In this document: one piece after another, positions 23,501 to 34,275 of the stretch
How the letters are laid out: every line of letters begins with the position of its first letter
How positions within the stretch are numbered: position 1 is the stretch's first letter
Assembly: GCA_030737835.1 (NCBI GenBank)
Contig: JAUJYN010000013.1
Location: forward strand, 3,042,401 to 3,106,400
DNA length: 64,000 bases
Direction of reading: 5' to 3'
From: Acorus gramineus
Lineage: Eukaryota > Streptophyta > Magnoliopsida > Acorales > Acoraceae
Translations under genes and position numbers: made by a program
The notes under the pieces: generated by a model
What the model was told of the DNA's origin: nothing
The model's database searches: none
Seen by the model: only the letters and a program-made list of their open reading frames with translations

Positions 23501-24146
23501 AGGAGCAGCATCTACACCAGCACCCGGGATCATTGGGTGCACCACCGGTGAGGTGTCAGCATCCATGTCACGGGTGGGAGGAATAGTATCCCCAAGAGGA
23601 ACAGACGATGAAGAAAAAGAAGAGGAAGACGATGAAGAGGGCAGTGATCAGACAGAGGGCAACGACGAAGAGGTAAGGTCCACCGGTTGGGCAATGGAAC
23701 ATGACCCAGAGCCCAACTGGAGGAGCCTCAGAGAGCGTCGCCGCGTCCCTTCAACTGGAGCAGGAGGATGGGGAATCGAACCCAGGCCATCGACAGGCTC
23801 AACCACACCGACAAGAAATCTCGCCTCGGATGGCGCACGTCTCAGTTCCTCAAATCCAAGAAGCTCCCACCATGATTGATCCGGATACTCCATCACCCGG
23901 GAGATGTCATCTATCTTGACCTCCTCGACGTCCGGCCTGGGGGCATCCACCTTCGCCTTTCGGGGATGGCACATGTGGCGGCGGGAAGAATCCCAGCCAT
24001 CTGGCATCCAGGGACCCTGAACCCGGATCCTGCAATCCTACCAGTCAGAGATTTCACCTCGGGACATGCCAAGGACCAGCTCTGGTGCCCTAGCCCAGCG
24101 AGAGATGTAGAAGGACGGGGATCGTCCGGAGTATGAAGCCTTGACC
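23500..24146 (-). pseudogene. Decayed plant transposon ORF, 3' half (split by the gypsy insertion)
   Basis: The minus-strand frame here continues the frame of 34276-34826 once the gypsy element is removed. It carries phrases such as SRWARAPELVLGMSRGE and then a TAG at 24038-24040. Similarity in style continues beyond the stop to about 23648 and ends in acidic low-complexity sequence near 23600. The combined product resembles the plant 'putative gypsy-type transposon' family (PF04195-like) in layout. This is a recollection, not a search result. Confidence 0.5.
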
Positions 24147-24409
24147 TGTTATATATGTGTCACTTTTTGGCCTGTTGGTAACCATTGGAGCATTTTAGCA
24201 GTTTTTAAAATTTTTGCATTTTTCGATCGGAACCGCATAATTTTGGACTGTTAGCTATCGTCCGAGTTAGAGGACTCCGATTGAAAATCTAACTGCATAT
24301 TATGTGTCCTGGTGCCATTTTAAGCCACTCATGAAAATTTCATCGAATTCCGGCAACGTTTCCGAAATTTCACAGTTCCGGGGCGTATCTGGGTTTTTAA
24401 GTCGCTCAC

Positions 24410-24417
24410 TATATAAA
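24410..24417 (+). promoter_or_regulatory. LTR promoter TATA box
   Basis: TATATAAA lies about 30 bp before the pyrimidine-rich segment CTACCAACCCTTCCCCTCTC, the likely start of R. The 3' LTR has TATATAAG at the same place (about 31572), and the solo LTR at 59161 has TATATAAAA near 59426. Confidence 0.65.
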
Positions 24418-24734
24418 GGTGGGATCTAATTTTGAGAGGCACTATTCATCATCCCTACCAACCCTTCCCCTCTCTCCTCTCTCTCATTTTTCTCCCTTTT
24501 GAGGCCCTTAGACCCTCAAAACCAAAAACCCAAAACCTAGGAAGTGTAGATCGGTCCCGATCTACACCCCGGTGCCTTCAAATCCCGATTCCGGCGAGTC
24601 TAGCCTCTCCGTCCTCCCCTCTTTCTCCTCTGTTTTGGGCCGTTTCGAAGGCCGAGATAGATCGGGGCGTAGGAGGGCCTTTGAGAAGGGTTTCAGTGCG
24701 CGGAGAGCACCCGGTCACCTCTTCCTCCCCCTTG

Positions 24735-25591
24735 GTAAGCTTTCTTTCCCTCTTTTTCATGCGTAGATGCTTGCTAGGGGGGGGGTTTGTGTTTGGGAGG
24801 TGGTCGGCGGCAGTGGGGGGTCGTCGGAGGTGGTTGGGGGCGGTCGGAGGCCGTCGGAGGCCATTGGGTGGTGGTGGAGGTGCTCGAGCAGTGAGGGTTG
24901 CTGTTCCGGGCAGCAGGCAGCGCGGCAGCAGCACAGGCAGCGCGCAGGCTGGGCGCATGCGGGCGCGCGCGCGGCGTGCACGCGGGCGTGCGCTCGGGGG
25001 GAGCTGGTGGCCAGCAGAGCGCGCGTGCAGGGCGTGCGTGCTGGTCGAGCTGGTCGCGCGGGTCTGGTGCAAGGGCTGGTCGGGTTGGCGGGTGCTGGGG
25101 GTGATGGCCGAAGCAGTGGTGGTGCGCGTGGGGCGCGGCGAGGCGGCTGTGGTGCGCGCGGGGCGCGGCGAGGTGGCGGAGGTGCGCGCGGGGTGTGCGC
25201 GGGGCGAGGCGCTGCGCGCGGGGGCGTGCGAGGTGCTCGCGGGCCAGCGCGAGGCGTGCGGGGCGCGCGCGGGCTGCTGCGGCTGGGCGCAGTGGACGCG
25301 CGGTGCCCCGGGTGGTGCGGCAGCATGTCCAGGCGGCGGGCAGGGGCCAGCGGGGTGTGGGGTGCGTGGGCTGAGGCGCGGCGGTGCCCCCGGGCGGTCG
25401 GGAGGCCGTGCGGGTGGTTGCCGGCCGTGCGGGTGGTTGCCGAAGTGCTCGGGCTAGCGTGCGTGCGAGTCGTGTGCACGTTTGCCCGAGTGTTGGGTGT
25501 TTGATTTGGGATTTTGGGTGTTTATTTGTGTGTGTTGTGTATTTTGGGGTATCTGTGGATAATACTCACCAATTAATACCTTGTCTTGCAG
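24735..25591 (+). other. Intron-like unit 1 in the 5' LTR (candidate)
   Basis: Bounded by CTTG|GTAAGC at 24735 and CTTGCAG ending at 25591, enclosing the GC-rich segment. The same borders occur in the 3' LTR (31896-32775) and the plus-strand solo LTR (59753-60658). Equivalents are present in minus-strand copies. Splicing is inferred only from sequence. Confidence 0.45.
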
Positions 25592-25627
25592 ATCTCGACG
25601 GACGGTCGCGCGACGACCCGATTTCCG
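25592..25627 (+). other. Candidate 36-nt mini-exon in the 5' LTR
   Basis: The stretch from ATCTCGACGG to GATTTCCG lies between a TTGCAG acceptor and a GTGAGTGGG donor. It is exactly 36 nt here, at 32776-32811 and at 60659-60694. It is also 36 nt in the reverse-oriented copies at 47765-47800 and 56825-56860, and 35 nt at 37966-38000. Confidence 0.45.
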
Positions 25628-26374
25628 GTGAGTGGGACGGGAGAGACTATCGGTGGACCGAGGGTGACCAACAGCCTAGTCAGTCCCAAGAGCCTAGGTC
25701 ACCTGTTGAGAGGTGAGGGTGAGGGTATGGTGGGCCGGCGATGCGACGACCCACAGGATTGTGTATGGATGATTATCCGCCCATTAAGTCCCAACATCCT
25801 AGGTCACCATTGAGGGTGAGGGTGAGGGTATGGCGGTTCGGCGATGTGACGAACCCCCGGATTTGTGTTGTTTATGCCGCTTTGGGGCTTGTGATTGATT
25901 AAATGTGGTTAATATGAACTGTATGCATGGGTTGTGCTATTCACTGAGCGTGTGGCTCACCCCTCGCATAATCTTTTTCAGTGAGCACTGAGGAGGACTT
26001 CCCGAGCGACTACACCAGTAGCGGAGTAGCGCCACGTCCCTCGAGTTTTGAGGCCATCAGCACCCTTCTCTTGTTGTATGTATATATTCTGTGCTTGGGC
26101 ACCTAGTTGGATTATGTATGGAGTTTATTTGTGTATATATGGACATGTTGGCTCTCACAGGACTTACGATTGTGTATCGAGTCTGTAGTATGTTTTGACT
26201 ACAGACTCAGTCTTTTTAGCTTCCGCATTTGGTGTATATATTATGTCAGCCCTGTTTTATCTGTGTTGTCATCTTAAGTTGTTGTTTATAGTATGATTAT
26301 TGATTTCCTGTTACTGATATCATATATACACTTGCCGCGTCCCGGGGACGGCCGCCCTGGGGCGTGACAAAAGT

Positions 26375-26386
26375 TGGTATCAGAGC
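26375..26386 (+). other. gypsy primer-binding site
   Basis: TGGTATCAGAGC, complementary to the 3' end of initiator tRNA-Met, starts five nucleotides after the 5' LTR end. This is the usual arrangement for Tekay/Del-type chromoviruses. Confidence 0.9.
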
Positions 26387-26490
26387 CTGGTCCTGTCAGA
26401 GCCAAATGTCTTCCTTTTTCGTAGAGATGAGTCCTAGGATTTCTATATGCGTATTCTGATCCTAGTGTCTGGTTTTCTTAGGTTGCTGAT

Positions 26491-27828
26491 ATGCCTCCTC
26501 GCAGAGGACGGCGCGGACGTGGTCCCTCTCGACCCTTGGAGGTCTCCGGACCTGCTAGAGTCGAGGATGCTATTGGTGAGTCCTCAGCCGAGAGGTCAGG
26601 ACCAGCGCAGGAGCCTCCTGCCTGGGAGCGCGCGTTTGCGCGGTTGGTAGATATGGTGGAGACCCAGACGAGGATGTTAGCAGATCAGGCACGGGAGATT
26701 CGAGAGCTGCGGGCGGCCCGCGAGGCAGTACCGCAGGTTCCCTTGGCGGCAGATCCACCTGTAGTGCCTGAGGTACCCCCAGTCCCCGTGGTGGAGATTC
26801 CGGCGGCCAGAGTTCAGGATCCTCAGGAGAGGGAGGCAGGGCTAGAGGCTGCAGGGAGGGATCAGCAGAGTGGACTCTCAGCCTTTCTGAAGCTCCACCC
26901 TCCCGAGTTCCATGGTCAGACAGAGGACCCCCTTGCTCCCGAGAGATGGTTGATGGAGGTGGATACCATCTTCTCGACGATGCTTTGCACAGACCGCCAG
27001 AGGGTCTCCCTGGCGCTTTATGCTGAAGGGTAGCGCCGCCGAGTGGTGGGCTACTAGATCAGGACATCCAGAGGGATTGGAGCAGCTCACATGGGCGGGA
27101 TTCAGGGGATATTTCTTGGAGGAGTATTTCCCCTTCTCGACGCGACAGATAGTGGAGCGGGAGTTTGAGCAGCTGACTCAGGGCACTATGTCCGTCGCTG
27201 ACTACTCCACGCGGTTCACGAGGCTGTCCCGATTCGCTCCAGCTCTGGTGATGGACGAGGTGTCGAGGTGCCGTCGGTTCGAGCTCGGTCTCAGCAGTGC
27301 CATCCGAGTGCACGTCACCGCCCATGCTTTCACGAGGTTCTCCGACTTAGTGTCTCGGGCGAAGACAGTCGAGAGAGACCTCGGGATCCAGGTGAGAGCT
27401 CCGACCCCGTCGACAGACCAGAGGCCACCCAGAGGCCAGGACAGAGGGCAGCGGAAGAAGAAGAGGGCCCGCTTCGAGCAGTCAGCGGCTCCCTCTCTTC
27501 CAGCAGATGTGGTGCCAGCGCGAGGCCCAGCACCCATCGCAGCCGTGCCGGTCCAGTCGAGGCGACCAGAGACGAGGCGCTGTTATCACTGTCAGCGCGT
27601 CGGGCATATTCTGTATAATTGCCCTGACGCTGGCCGACCCGCAGAGTTGCAGCAGCGCCGTTCCAGCAGCCGTTTCAGCAGCAGCGCCAGCAGCCTCAGC
27701 GCCAGCCGCAGCAGCAGCCTCAGCGTCAGCAGCAGCAGCCACAGGGTGGCCGTGCTGATCAGAGGAGGCAGCCAGCGCAGCAGGCGAGGCGTGCCCCTGC
27801 TCCTCAGCCTCAGTTCGTCCAGGGCCGA
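26491..27828 (+). pseudogene. gypsy gag (nucleocapsid), frameshifted
   Basis: gag builds the virus-like particle. The ATG at 26491 opens MPPRRGRRGRGPSR, then a coiled-coil-like stretch (LADQAREIRELRAAREA) and the conserved FHGQTEDPLAPERWL. The frame ends at 27031-27033 because two bases appear lost near 27020; the sequence resumes in the next frame as LKGSAAEWWATR. A CCHC knuckle (CYHCQRVGHILYNC, C-X2-C-X4-H-X4-C) follows near 27580-27621. A second shift occurs near 27660, where a glutamine-rich linker (CAG repeats) continues back in the first frame. The protein is therefore broken in two places, unless these are assembly errors in repetitive sequence. Confidence 0.88.
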
Positions 27829-28378
27829 GTGGCAGCGCTTTCGGCAGAGGAGGCCCAGGCATCAGGCAGCGTGGTCAGAGGTACTGTTCAGATCTCCCAG
27901 CTTCCTGCTTATGTACTGTTTGATTCCGGAGCCACCCACTCGTTCGTGTCTCCCGCTTTCGCGAGATGGACGGGTGTGGCGTCCGCTCCTCTAGATGCTG
28001 TTAGAGGTGTCGTTGCCCGTGGGAGACCGGATTCTCCTCAGTTCGGTGTACCGAGGGTGCACGGTGGAGATCGCGGAGCATGAGTTCCCGGTGGAGCTGG
28101 TGGAGCTTGCGATGGCGGATTTTGATGCCATCCTGGGGATGGATTGGCTTGCAGCTAGTCATGCCAGCATCGACTGTTTCGCCAAGTCGGTGTCGTTCCA
28201 CCTTCCTGGTCGGAGGTCTTTCCAGTTCGTGGGCGATCGAGACGTAGCTCCTTTGGGGTTCGTGTCGTCCATGCAGGCGTGGAGACTCCTTCAGGGTGGG
28301 TGCGAGGGCTTTCTGGCTTATATTGCTCTGGAGGATGCACCGCTGCGGGCAGATATCAGTCAGACTCCGGTCGTGGCA
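27829..28378 (+). pseudogene. gypsy aspartic protease, frameshifted
   Basis: The active-site motif LFDSGATHSFV lies near 27915-27950. The second half (VSLPVGDRILL to [19 protein letters not shown]) is in the next frame after a shift near 27990. Another one-base loss near 28390, at CCCGAGGTTTTC, separates protease from RT. Retropepsins process the polyprotein; here the frame breaks would prevent a normal product. Confidence 0.85.
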
Positions 28379-31260
28379 GAGTACCCGAGGTTTTCCCCGA
28401 TGATCTTCCGGGATTACCGCCGGATCGCGCGATCGAGTTTGAGATCAATCTGCTTCCGGGGACCGAGCCGGTTTCGAGGGCTCCGTACCGGATGGCTCCC
28501 GCAGAGCTGAGGGTGCTGAAGGAGCAGTTGGAGGAGTTGCTGGAGAAGGGCTTCGCACGTCCGAGTGTGTCTCCGTGGGGAGCCCCTGTCCTGTTCGTCC
28601 GGAAGAAGGACGGTTCACTGCGGCTGTGTATTGATTACAGGCAGTTGAATAAGCGGACAGTGAAGAACAAGTACCCGTTGCCGCGGATCGACGATCTGTT
28701 TGACCAGCTTCAGGGAGCGTGTGTCTTTTCCAAGATCGATCTCCGCTCGGGGTACTACCAGTTGAAGATCCGGGAGTCAGACATATCGAAGACGGCCTTT
28801 CGCACCCGGTATGGGCACTACGAGTTCAGAGTACTGCCATTCGGGTTGACGAACGCGCCGGCGGCCTTCATGGATCTGATGAACCGGGTATTTCGACCCT
28901 TCCTCGACTCCTTTGTGGTAGTATTCATCGATGACATATTGGTGTACTCGAGGAGTCTTGAGGAGCACGCTCACCATCTTCGCACAGTCTTGGAGACTTT
29001 GGCCAGACATCAGTTGTTCGCCAAGTTCAGCAAGTGCGAGTTCTGGTTGGAGCGGATGGCCTTTCTGGGCCATGTGATTTCCGGTGAGGGTATAGCTGTG
29101 GACCCGGAGAAGACGCTCGCCGTGTCGAATTGGCGTCGACCGTCGAACCCCACTGAGATTCGGAGCTTCTTGGGCTTGGCGGGTTATTACAGGAGGTTTG
29201 TGGAGGGTTTCTCCAAGATAGCCGTTCCTCTTACCCGCCTCACTCGGAAAGATGTCCGGTTCGAGTGGTCCCCTTCTTGTGAGGAGAGCTTCCAGGAGCT
29301 GAAGCGAAGGCTCACCTCAGCGCCAGTTCTTACCCTTCCATCTGGGAGTGGTGGGTTCGCAGTATACACAGATGCATCGCAGTTGGGTGTGGGTTGCGTC
29401 CTGATGCAGCACGGTAAGGTGGTGGCTTACGCGTCTCGTCAGTTGAAGCCCCATGAGCAGAACTACCCCACCCATGACCTCGAGTTGGCTGCGATCATAT
29501 TTGCGCTGAAGATGTGGAGGCATTACCTCTATGGAGAGGAGTTCGAGCTCTTTACTGACCATAAGAGCTTGACGTATCTGCAGTCTCAGCCGGAGCTCAA
29601 CATGCGACAGAGGCGTTGGGTTGAGTTCCTGACAGACTACGACTGTGACATCGCTTACCATCCGGGTAAGGCGAATGTCGTTGCAGATGCGCTCAGTAGG
29701 CAGCCCCTGGGCATGGCCGCCCACATGGCTGTCCGTCGTTGGAGGCTTCTGGAGGAGGCCGCTTGCTGGATTTGCGTTCGAGAGACTCCTGCTGGTGGCT
29801 TTTTGGCCAGGCTGGTGGTGCAGCCGGTTCTTCTCGACGAGATCCGCACGGCTCAGGCTCAGGACCCGCATTTTATAGTCCTTTCTGAAGGCGTCGCCCG
29901 GGGCGAGCGCCAGGACTACCAGATTCGTGCAGACGGGATCCTGAGATTCAGAGGCCGAGTGTGCATCCCCGACGACGCAGAGCTGAGGCGGAAGATTCTG
30001 GACGAGGCCCATCGCTCGAGGTACACCGTGCACCCTGGTGGCACGAAGATGTACAGAGGCCTTCGTCGCGGCTACTGGTGGCGCGGGATGAAGACGGATA
30101 TCGCCCGTTTCGTTGCCCGGTGCCTAGTATGCCAGCAGGTGAAGTCGGAGCATCAGCGCCCTGCGGGGAAGCTGCAGTCCATTGAGATCCCTCAGTGGAA
30201 GTGGGAGCAGATTACCATGGACTTCGTCTCGGGTCTGCCGAGGTCACGTTCGGGTCGCGATGCCATCTGGGTGATCGTCGACCGGCTGACAAAGTCTGCT
30301 CATTTCCTCCCCATCCGACTCACCGATTCTCTGGACACCCTGGCGCAGTTATTCGTCTCCGAGATTGTCCGACTCCATGGCACTCCAGTCAGCATCATTT
30401 CTGATCGAGACGCGCGTTTCACTTCGAGGTTCTGGCGTAGCCTCCAGCACGCCCTTGGTACGAACCTCCATTTCAGTACAGCGTTTCATCCTCAGACGGA
30501 CGGCCAGTCGGAGAGGACGATCCAGATCCTTGAGGACATGCTGCAGGCCTGTGTACTCGATTTTGGGGGCAGTTGGGAGAGGCACCTTCCGTTGGTGGAG
30601 TTCGCCTACAACAACAGCTACCACTCGAGCATCCGGATGGCTCCCTACGAGGCACTTTATGGCCGCAGCTGCAGGTCCCCCCTGTGTTGGGACGAGGTCG
30701 GAGAGCGCCAGCTAGAGGGACCAGAGATCGTTCACCAGACCTCCGAGATGGTGAAGACGATTCGCGAGCGTATCCGAGTCGCTCAGAGTCGTCAGAAGTG
30801 CTATGCCGACCGCCGTCGCCGTGAGCTCTCCTTCGAGGTCGGTGATCATGTGTTCTTGAAGGTGTCCCCGATGAAGGGCATCTTCCGATTCGGTGTGCGG
30901 GGCAAGCTGAGTCCGCGTTTCATTGGGCTGTTCCTCATCCTCGAGCGAGTTGGGGAGGTGGCCTATCGCATAGCTCTGCCCCCACAGTTGGCTCAGGCCC
31001 ATGACGTCTTCCATGTCTCGCAGCTGAGGCGATACGTCCACGATCCTGCTCACATCATCCCGTTCGAGCCGCTCGTCTTCGAGCCGGACTTGTCTTTCGT
31101 GGAGCAGCCGATTGAGATCATGGACCGCCGCGAGAAGAGGCTCCGCACCAAGACCGTCCAGCTGGTCAAGGTGCGATGGCAGCACCGTTCCGGTGCCGAG
31201 GCCACTTGGGAGCTCGAGGACGCCATGCGTGACACGTATCCACATCTTTTCCCTTCTTAG
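28279..31260 (+). CDS. gypsy pol: RT - RNase H - integrase - chromodomain
   Basis: One open frame of 993 codons; authentic pol similarity begins around codon 35 ([11 protein letters not shown]), so the first codons are probably not the natural start. The RT carries [20 protein letters not shown] and the catalytic FIDDIL (about 216-221). RNase H begins [10 protein letters not shown] (about 357-367) and ends in [15 protein letters not shown]. The integrase has an HHCC zinc region and the triad D648, D709, E745 (D-35-E). The C-terminus from about 945 ([17 protein letters not shown]...VKVRWQ...ATWELED) is a chromodomain-like module, which in this clade directs integration to heterochromatin. The stop is TAG at 31258-31260. 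All catalytic residues I can check are present. Confidence 0.94.
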   Translation: METPSGWVRGLSGLYCSGGCTAAGRYQSDSGRGRVPEVFPDDLPGLPPDRAIEFEINLLPGTEPVSRAPYRMAPAELRVLKEQLEELLEKGFARPSVSPWGAPVLFVRKKDGSLRLCIDYRQLNKRTVKNKYPLPRIDDLFDQLQGACVFSKIDLRSGYYQLKIRESDISKTAFRTRYGHYEFRVLPFGLTNAPAAFMDLMNRVFRPFLDSFVVVFIDDILVYSRSLEEHAHHLRTVLETLARHQLFAKFSKCEFWLERMAFLGHVISGEGIAVDPEKTLAVSNWRRPSNPTEIRSFLGLAGYYRRFVEGFSKIAVPLTRLTRKDVRFEWSPSCEESFQELKRRLTSAPVLTLPSGSGGFAVYTDASQLGVGCVLMQHGKVVAYASRQLKPHEQNYPTHDLELAAIIFALKMWRHYLYGEEFELFTDHKSLTYLQSQPELNMRQRRWVEFLTDYDCDIAYHPGKANVVADALSRQPLGMAAHMAVRRWRLLEEAACWICVRETPAGGFLARLVVQPVLLDEIRTAQAQDPHFIVLSEGVARGERQDYQIRADGILRFRGRVCIPDDAELRRKILDEAHRSRYTVHPGGTKMYRGLRRGYWWRGMKTDIARFVARCLVCQQVKSEHQRPAGKLQSIEIPQWKWEQITMDFVSGLPRSRSGRDAIWVIVDRLTKSAHFLPIRLTDSLDTLAQLFVSEIVRLHGTPVSIISDRDARFTSRFWRSLQHALGTNLHFSTAFHPQTDGQSERTIQILEDMLQACVLDFGGSWERHLPLVEFAYNNSYHSSIRMAPYEALYGRSCRSPLCWDEVGERQLEGPEIVHQTSEMVKTIRERIRVAQSRQKCYADRRRRELSFEVGDHVFLKVSPMKGIFRFGVRGKLSPRFIGLFLILERVGEVAYRIALPPQLAQAHDVFHVSQLRRYVHDPAHIIPFEPLVFEPDLSFVEQPIEIMDRREKRLRTKTVQLVKVRWQHRSGAEATWELEDAMRDTYPHLFPS

Positions 31261-31295
31261 ATGTTCTTGTATTTATTTTGAGGACAAAATTTCCT

Positions 31296-31308
31296 AAGGG
31301 GGGAAGAA
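31296..31308 (+). other. gypsy polypurine tract
   Basis: AAGGGGGGAAGAA immediately precedes the TG of the 3' LTR at 31309 and primes plus-strand synthesis. The same tract is seen inverted at 52520-52535 in element B. Confidence 0.9.
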
Positions 31309-34267
31309 TGTTATATATGTGTCACTTTTTGGCCTGTTGGTAACCATTGGAGCATTTTAGCAGTTTTTGAAATTTTTGCATTTTTCGATCGGAATCGCAT
31401 AATTTTGGACTGTTAGCTATCATCCGAGTTAGAGGACTCCGATTGAAAATCTAACTGCATATTATGTGTCCTGGTGCCATTTTAAGCCACTCATGAAAAT
31501 TTCATCGAATTCCGGCAACGTTTCCAAAATTTCGCAGTTCCGGGGCGTATCTGGGTTTTTAAGTCGCTCACTATATAAGGGTGGGATCTAATTTTCGAAA
31601 TACTATTCATCATCCCTACCAACCCTTCCCCTCTCTCCTCTCTCTCATTTTTCTCCCTTTTGAGGCCCTTAGACCCCTCAAAACCAAAAACCCAAAACCT
31701 AAGAAGTGTAGATCGGGTCCCGATCTACACCCCGGTACCTTCAAATCCCATTCCGACGAGTTAGCCTCCCCATCCTCCCCTCTTTCTCCTCTGTTTTGGG
31801 CCGTTTCGAAGGCCGAGATAGATCGGGGCGTAGGAGGGCCTTTGAGAAAGGTTTCGGTGCGCGGAGAGCACCCGGTCACCTCTTCCTCCCCCTTGGTAAG
31901 CTTTCTTTCCCTCTTTTTCATGCTTAGATGCTTGCTAGGGGGGGGGGTTTGTGTTTGGGAGGTGGTCGGCGGCAGTGGGGGGTCGTCGGAGGTGGTTGGG
32001 GGCGGTCGGAGGCCGTCGGAGGCCATTGGGTGGTGGTGGAGGTGCTCGAGCAGTGAGGGTTGCTGTTCCGGGCAGCAGGCAGCATGGCAGCAGCACAAGC
32101 AGCGCGCGGCGTGCGCACGGGCGTGCGCTCGGGGGAGCTGGTGGCCAGCAGAGCGCGTGTGCAGGGCGTGCGTGCTGGTTGTGCAGGGCGTACGTGCTGG
32201 TCGAGCTGGTCGCGCGGGTCTGTGCGCTAGGAGCTGGTCGCGCGGGTCTGGTGCAAGGGCTGGTCGGGTTGGCGGGTGCTGGGGGTGATGGCCGAAGCAG
32301 TGGTGGTGCGCGCGGGGCGCGGCGAGGCGGCTGTGGTGCGCGCGGGGCGCGGCGAGGTGGCGTAGGTGCGCGCGGGGTGTGCGCGGGGCGAGGCGCTGCG
32401 CGCAGGGGCATGCGGGGTGCTCGTGGGCCGGCGCGAGGCGTGCGGGGCGCGCGCGGGCTGCTGCGGCTGGGCGCAGTGGACGCGCGGTGCCCCGGGTGGT
32501 GCGGCAGCATGTCCAGGCGGCGGGCAGGGGCCGGCGGGGTGTGGGGTGCGTGGGCTGAGGCGCGGCGGTGCCCCCGGGCGGTCGGGAGGCCGTGCGGGTG
32601 GTTGGCGGCCGTGCGGGTGGTTGCCGGAGTGCTCGGGCTAGCGTGCGTGCGAGTCGTGTGCACGTTTGCCCGAGTGTTGGGTGTTTGATTTGGGATTTTG
32701 GGTGTTTGTTTGTGTGTGTTGTGTATTTTTGGGTATCTGTGGATTATACTCACCAATCAATACCTTGTCTTACAGATCTCGACGAACGGTCGCGCGTCGA
32801 CCCGATTTCCGGTGAGTGGGACAACCCAACCCAGTTTGGGAGGCGCTACATGCCTTTGGGCGTGTACCATCCTCCCATGGGGCACCTAGTTAGTATTAAC
32901 TGTTATTTTGAATCCATGTAAGCATGATGTGTGTGTGTAGAATGCATGCCACCCTAGACTTGTATGTTAGGGACTTGCACCCTTAGGTTTTGTGCATGAG
33001 CCGTGTATCATGTCACCCCGTTATCATGCTAGGAAAGCCCCGACCTGTGCATGCGTCCTATTAGTTTGATTTATTTAATTAAATGCAAGCTTGAATATTG
33101 ATAGCATGTTTAGGGAATATAAGGGGGCTTTGCGAGGTTAACATTGAGACCCGGGTTAGGGTACTCCGTGTTCCTCGTTTGGTTGTCGGATGTCCTACAT
33201 CGGGACCTCAGGTTACCCTCCCAAGGTCTCTTTCCCCCATGTATGTCTTATTTATTTTCCCCGCATCCTGGTTATGCGCGCTGGTGGAATTCAGAGGAAT
33301 TCAAGACATTAGAGTTGTAGAGATGTGCTGTCAGCGGATCCGAGTGGATCATATGCGATGGATAGGCTGTTCTGTTTCCTTCCGTTGGATCCGTGTAGAG
33401 ACTACCCCGGCGTTGGAAAGGTTGTCCCGTGCAGGGGCTTCCATCAGTAGGCGCCTCCTGATCTGGTAGAAGGACTGCACCGAACGTGGGAGTGGCCAAA
33501 CGACCTACGGAGTGGGGAGAGACTATCGGTGGACCGAGGGTGACCAACAGCCTAGTCAGTCCCAACATCCTAGGTCACCTGTTGAGAGGTGAGGGTGAGG
33601 GTATGGTGGGCCGGCGATGCGACGACCCACAGGATTGTGTATGGATGATTATCCGCCCTTTAAGTCCCAACATCCTTGGTCACCCATTGAGGGTGAGGGT
33701 GAGGGTGAGGGTATGGCGGTTCGGCGATGTGACGAACCCCCGGATTTGTGTTGTTTATGCCGCTTTGGGGCTTATGACTTGATTAAATATGGTTAATATG
33801 AACTGTATGCATGGGTTGTGCTATTCACTGAGCGTGTGGTCACCCCCTCGCATCAAATCTTTTTCAGTGAGCACTGAGGAGGACTTGGCGGAGGAGCACC
33901 CCGAGCGACTACACCAGTAGCGGAGTAGCGCCACGTCCCTCGAGTTTTGAGGCCATCAGCACCCTTCTCTTGTTGTACGTATATATTCTGTGCTTGGGCA
34001 CCTAGTTTGGATTATGTATGGATTGTATTTGTGTATATATAGACATGTTGGCTCTCACAGGACTTATGATTATGTATCGAGTCTGTAGTGTGTTTTGATT
34101 ACAGATTCAGTCTTTTAGCTTCCGCATTTGGTGTATATATTACGTCAGCCCTGTTTCTATCTGTGTTGTCATTTTAGTTGTTGTATGAGTATGTTATTGA
34201 TCTCCTGTTTACTGATATCATATATACACTTGCCGAGTCCCGGGGACGGCCGCCCTGGGGCGTGACA
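31309..34267 (+). repeat. gypsy 3' LTR (2959 bp)
   Basis: This full-length LTR retains the segment missing from the 5' copy (about 32815-33510). It has two intron-like units (31896-32775 and 32812-33867), the GC-rich block and two GGGTGA-rich modules near 33585-33720. It ends CGTGACA at 34267, followed by the CCTTGACC repeat. Confidence 0.95.
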
Positions 34268-34275
34268 CCTTGACC

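Larger units (their letters stand above)
24147..26369 (+). repeat. gypsy 5' LTR (2223 bp, internally deleted)
   Basis: Contains a TATA box (TATATAAA, 24410-24417), a CT-rich leader, a GC-rich segment (about 24770-25490) and GGGTGA repeats (about 25705-25830). Compared with the 3' LTR it lacks about 700 bp between GAGTGGGAC (near 25640) and GGGAGAGACTATCGG. Both deletion ends in the longer copy lie at GAGTGGG, suggesting a microhomology-mediated deletion. The long overlapping frames in the GC-rich part are composition artefacts. Confidence 0.95.
24139..34275 (+). mobile_element. Full-length Ty3/gypsy chromovirus (Tekay/Del-like) with 8-bp flanking repeats
   Basis: LTRs at 24147-26369 and 31309-34267 begin TGTTATATATG and end GGGGCGTGACA. 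A tRNA-Met primer site follows the 5' LTR and a purine tract precedes the 3' LTR. Between them are gag with a CCHC knuckle, protease, RT, RNase H, D-D35-E integrase and a C-terminal chromodomain. Very long LTRs plus the chromodomain point to the Tekay/Del clade. The element is flanked by CCTTGACC at 24139-24146 and 34268-34275, longer than the 5 bp usual for the superfamily. It sits inside an older transposon ORF. The LTRs are highly similar outside a 0.7-kb deletion in the 5' copy, so insertion is fairly young. gag-pro carries frameshifts, so autonomous activity is doubtful. Confidence 0.96.

Noticed and set aside
24432..25504. Long open frames on both strands in the GC-rich part of the LTRs (also 31581-32756, 38197-38835, 47689-48208, 49571-50810, 56953-57990, 59786-60698)
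   Set aside because: Products are almost only R, G, A, P, V and C, and frames are open on both strands at once. They are not conserved between LTR copies. This is what GC-rich sequence without stop codons gives.
29317..30033. Minus-strand 238-codon frame inside the gypsy pol
   Set aside because: Antisense shadow of the 28279-31260 pol frame; no family resemblance.
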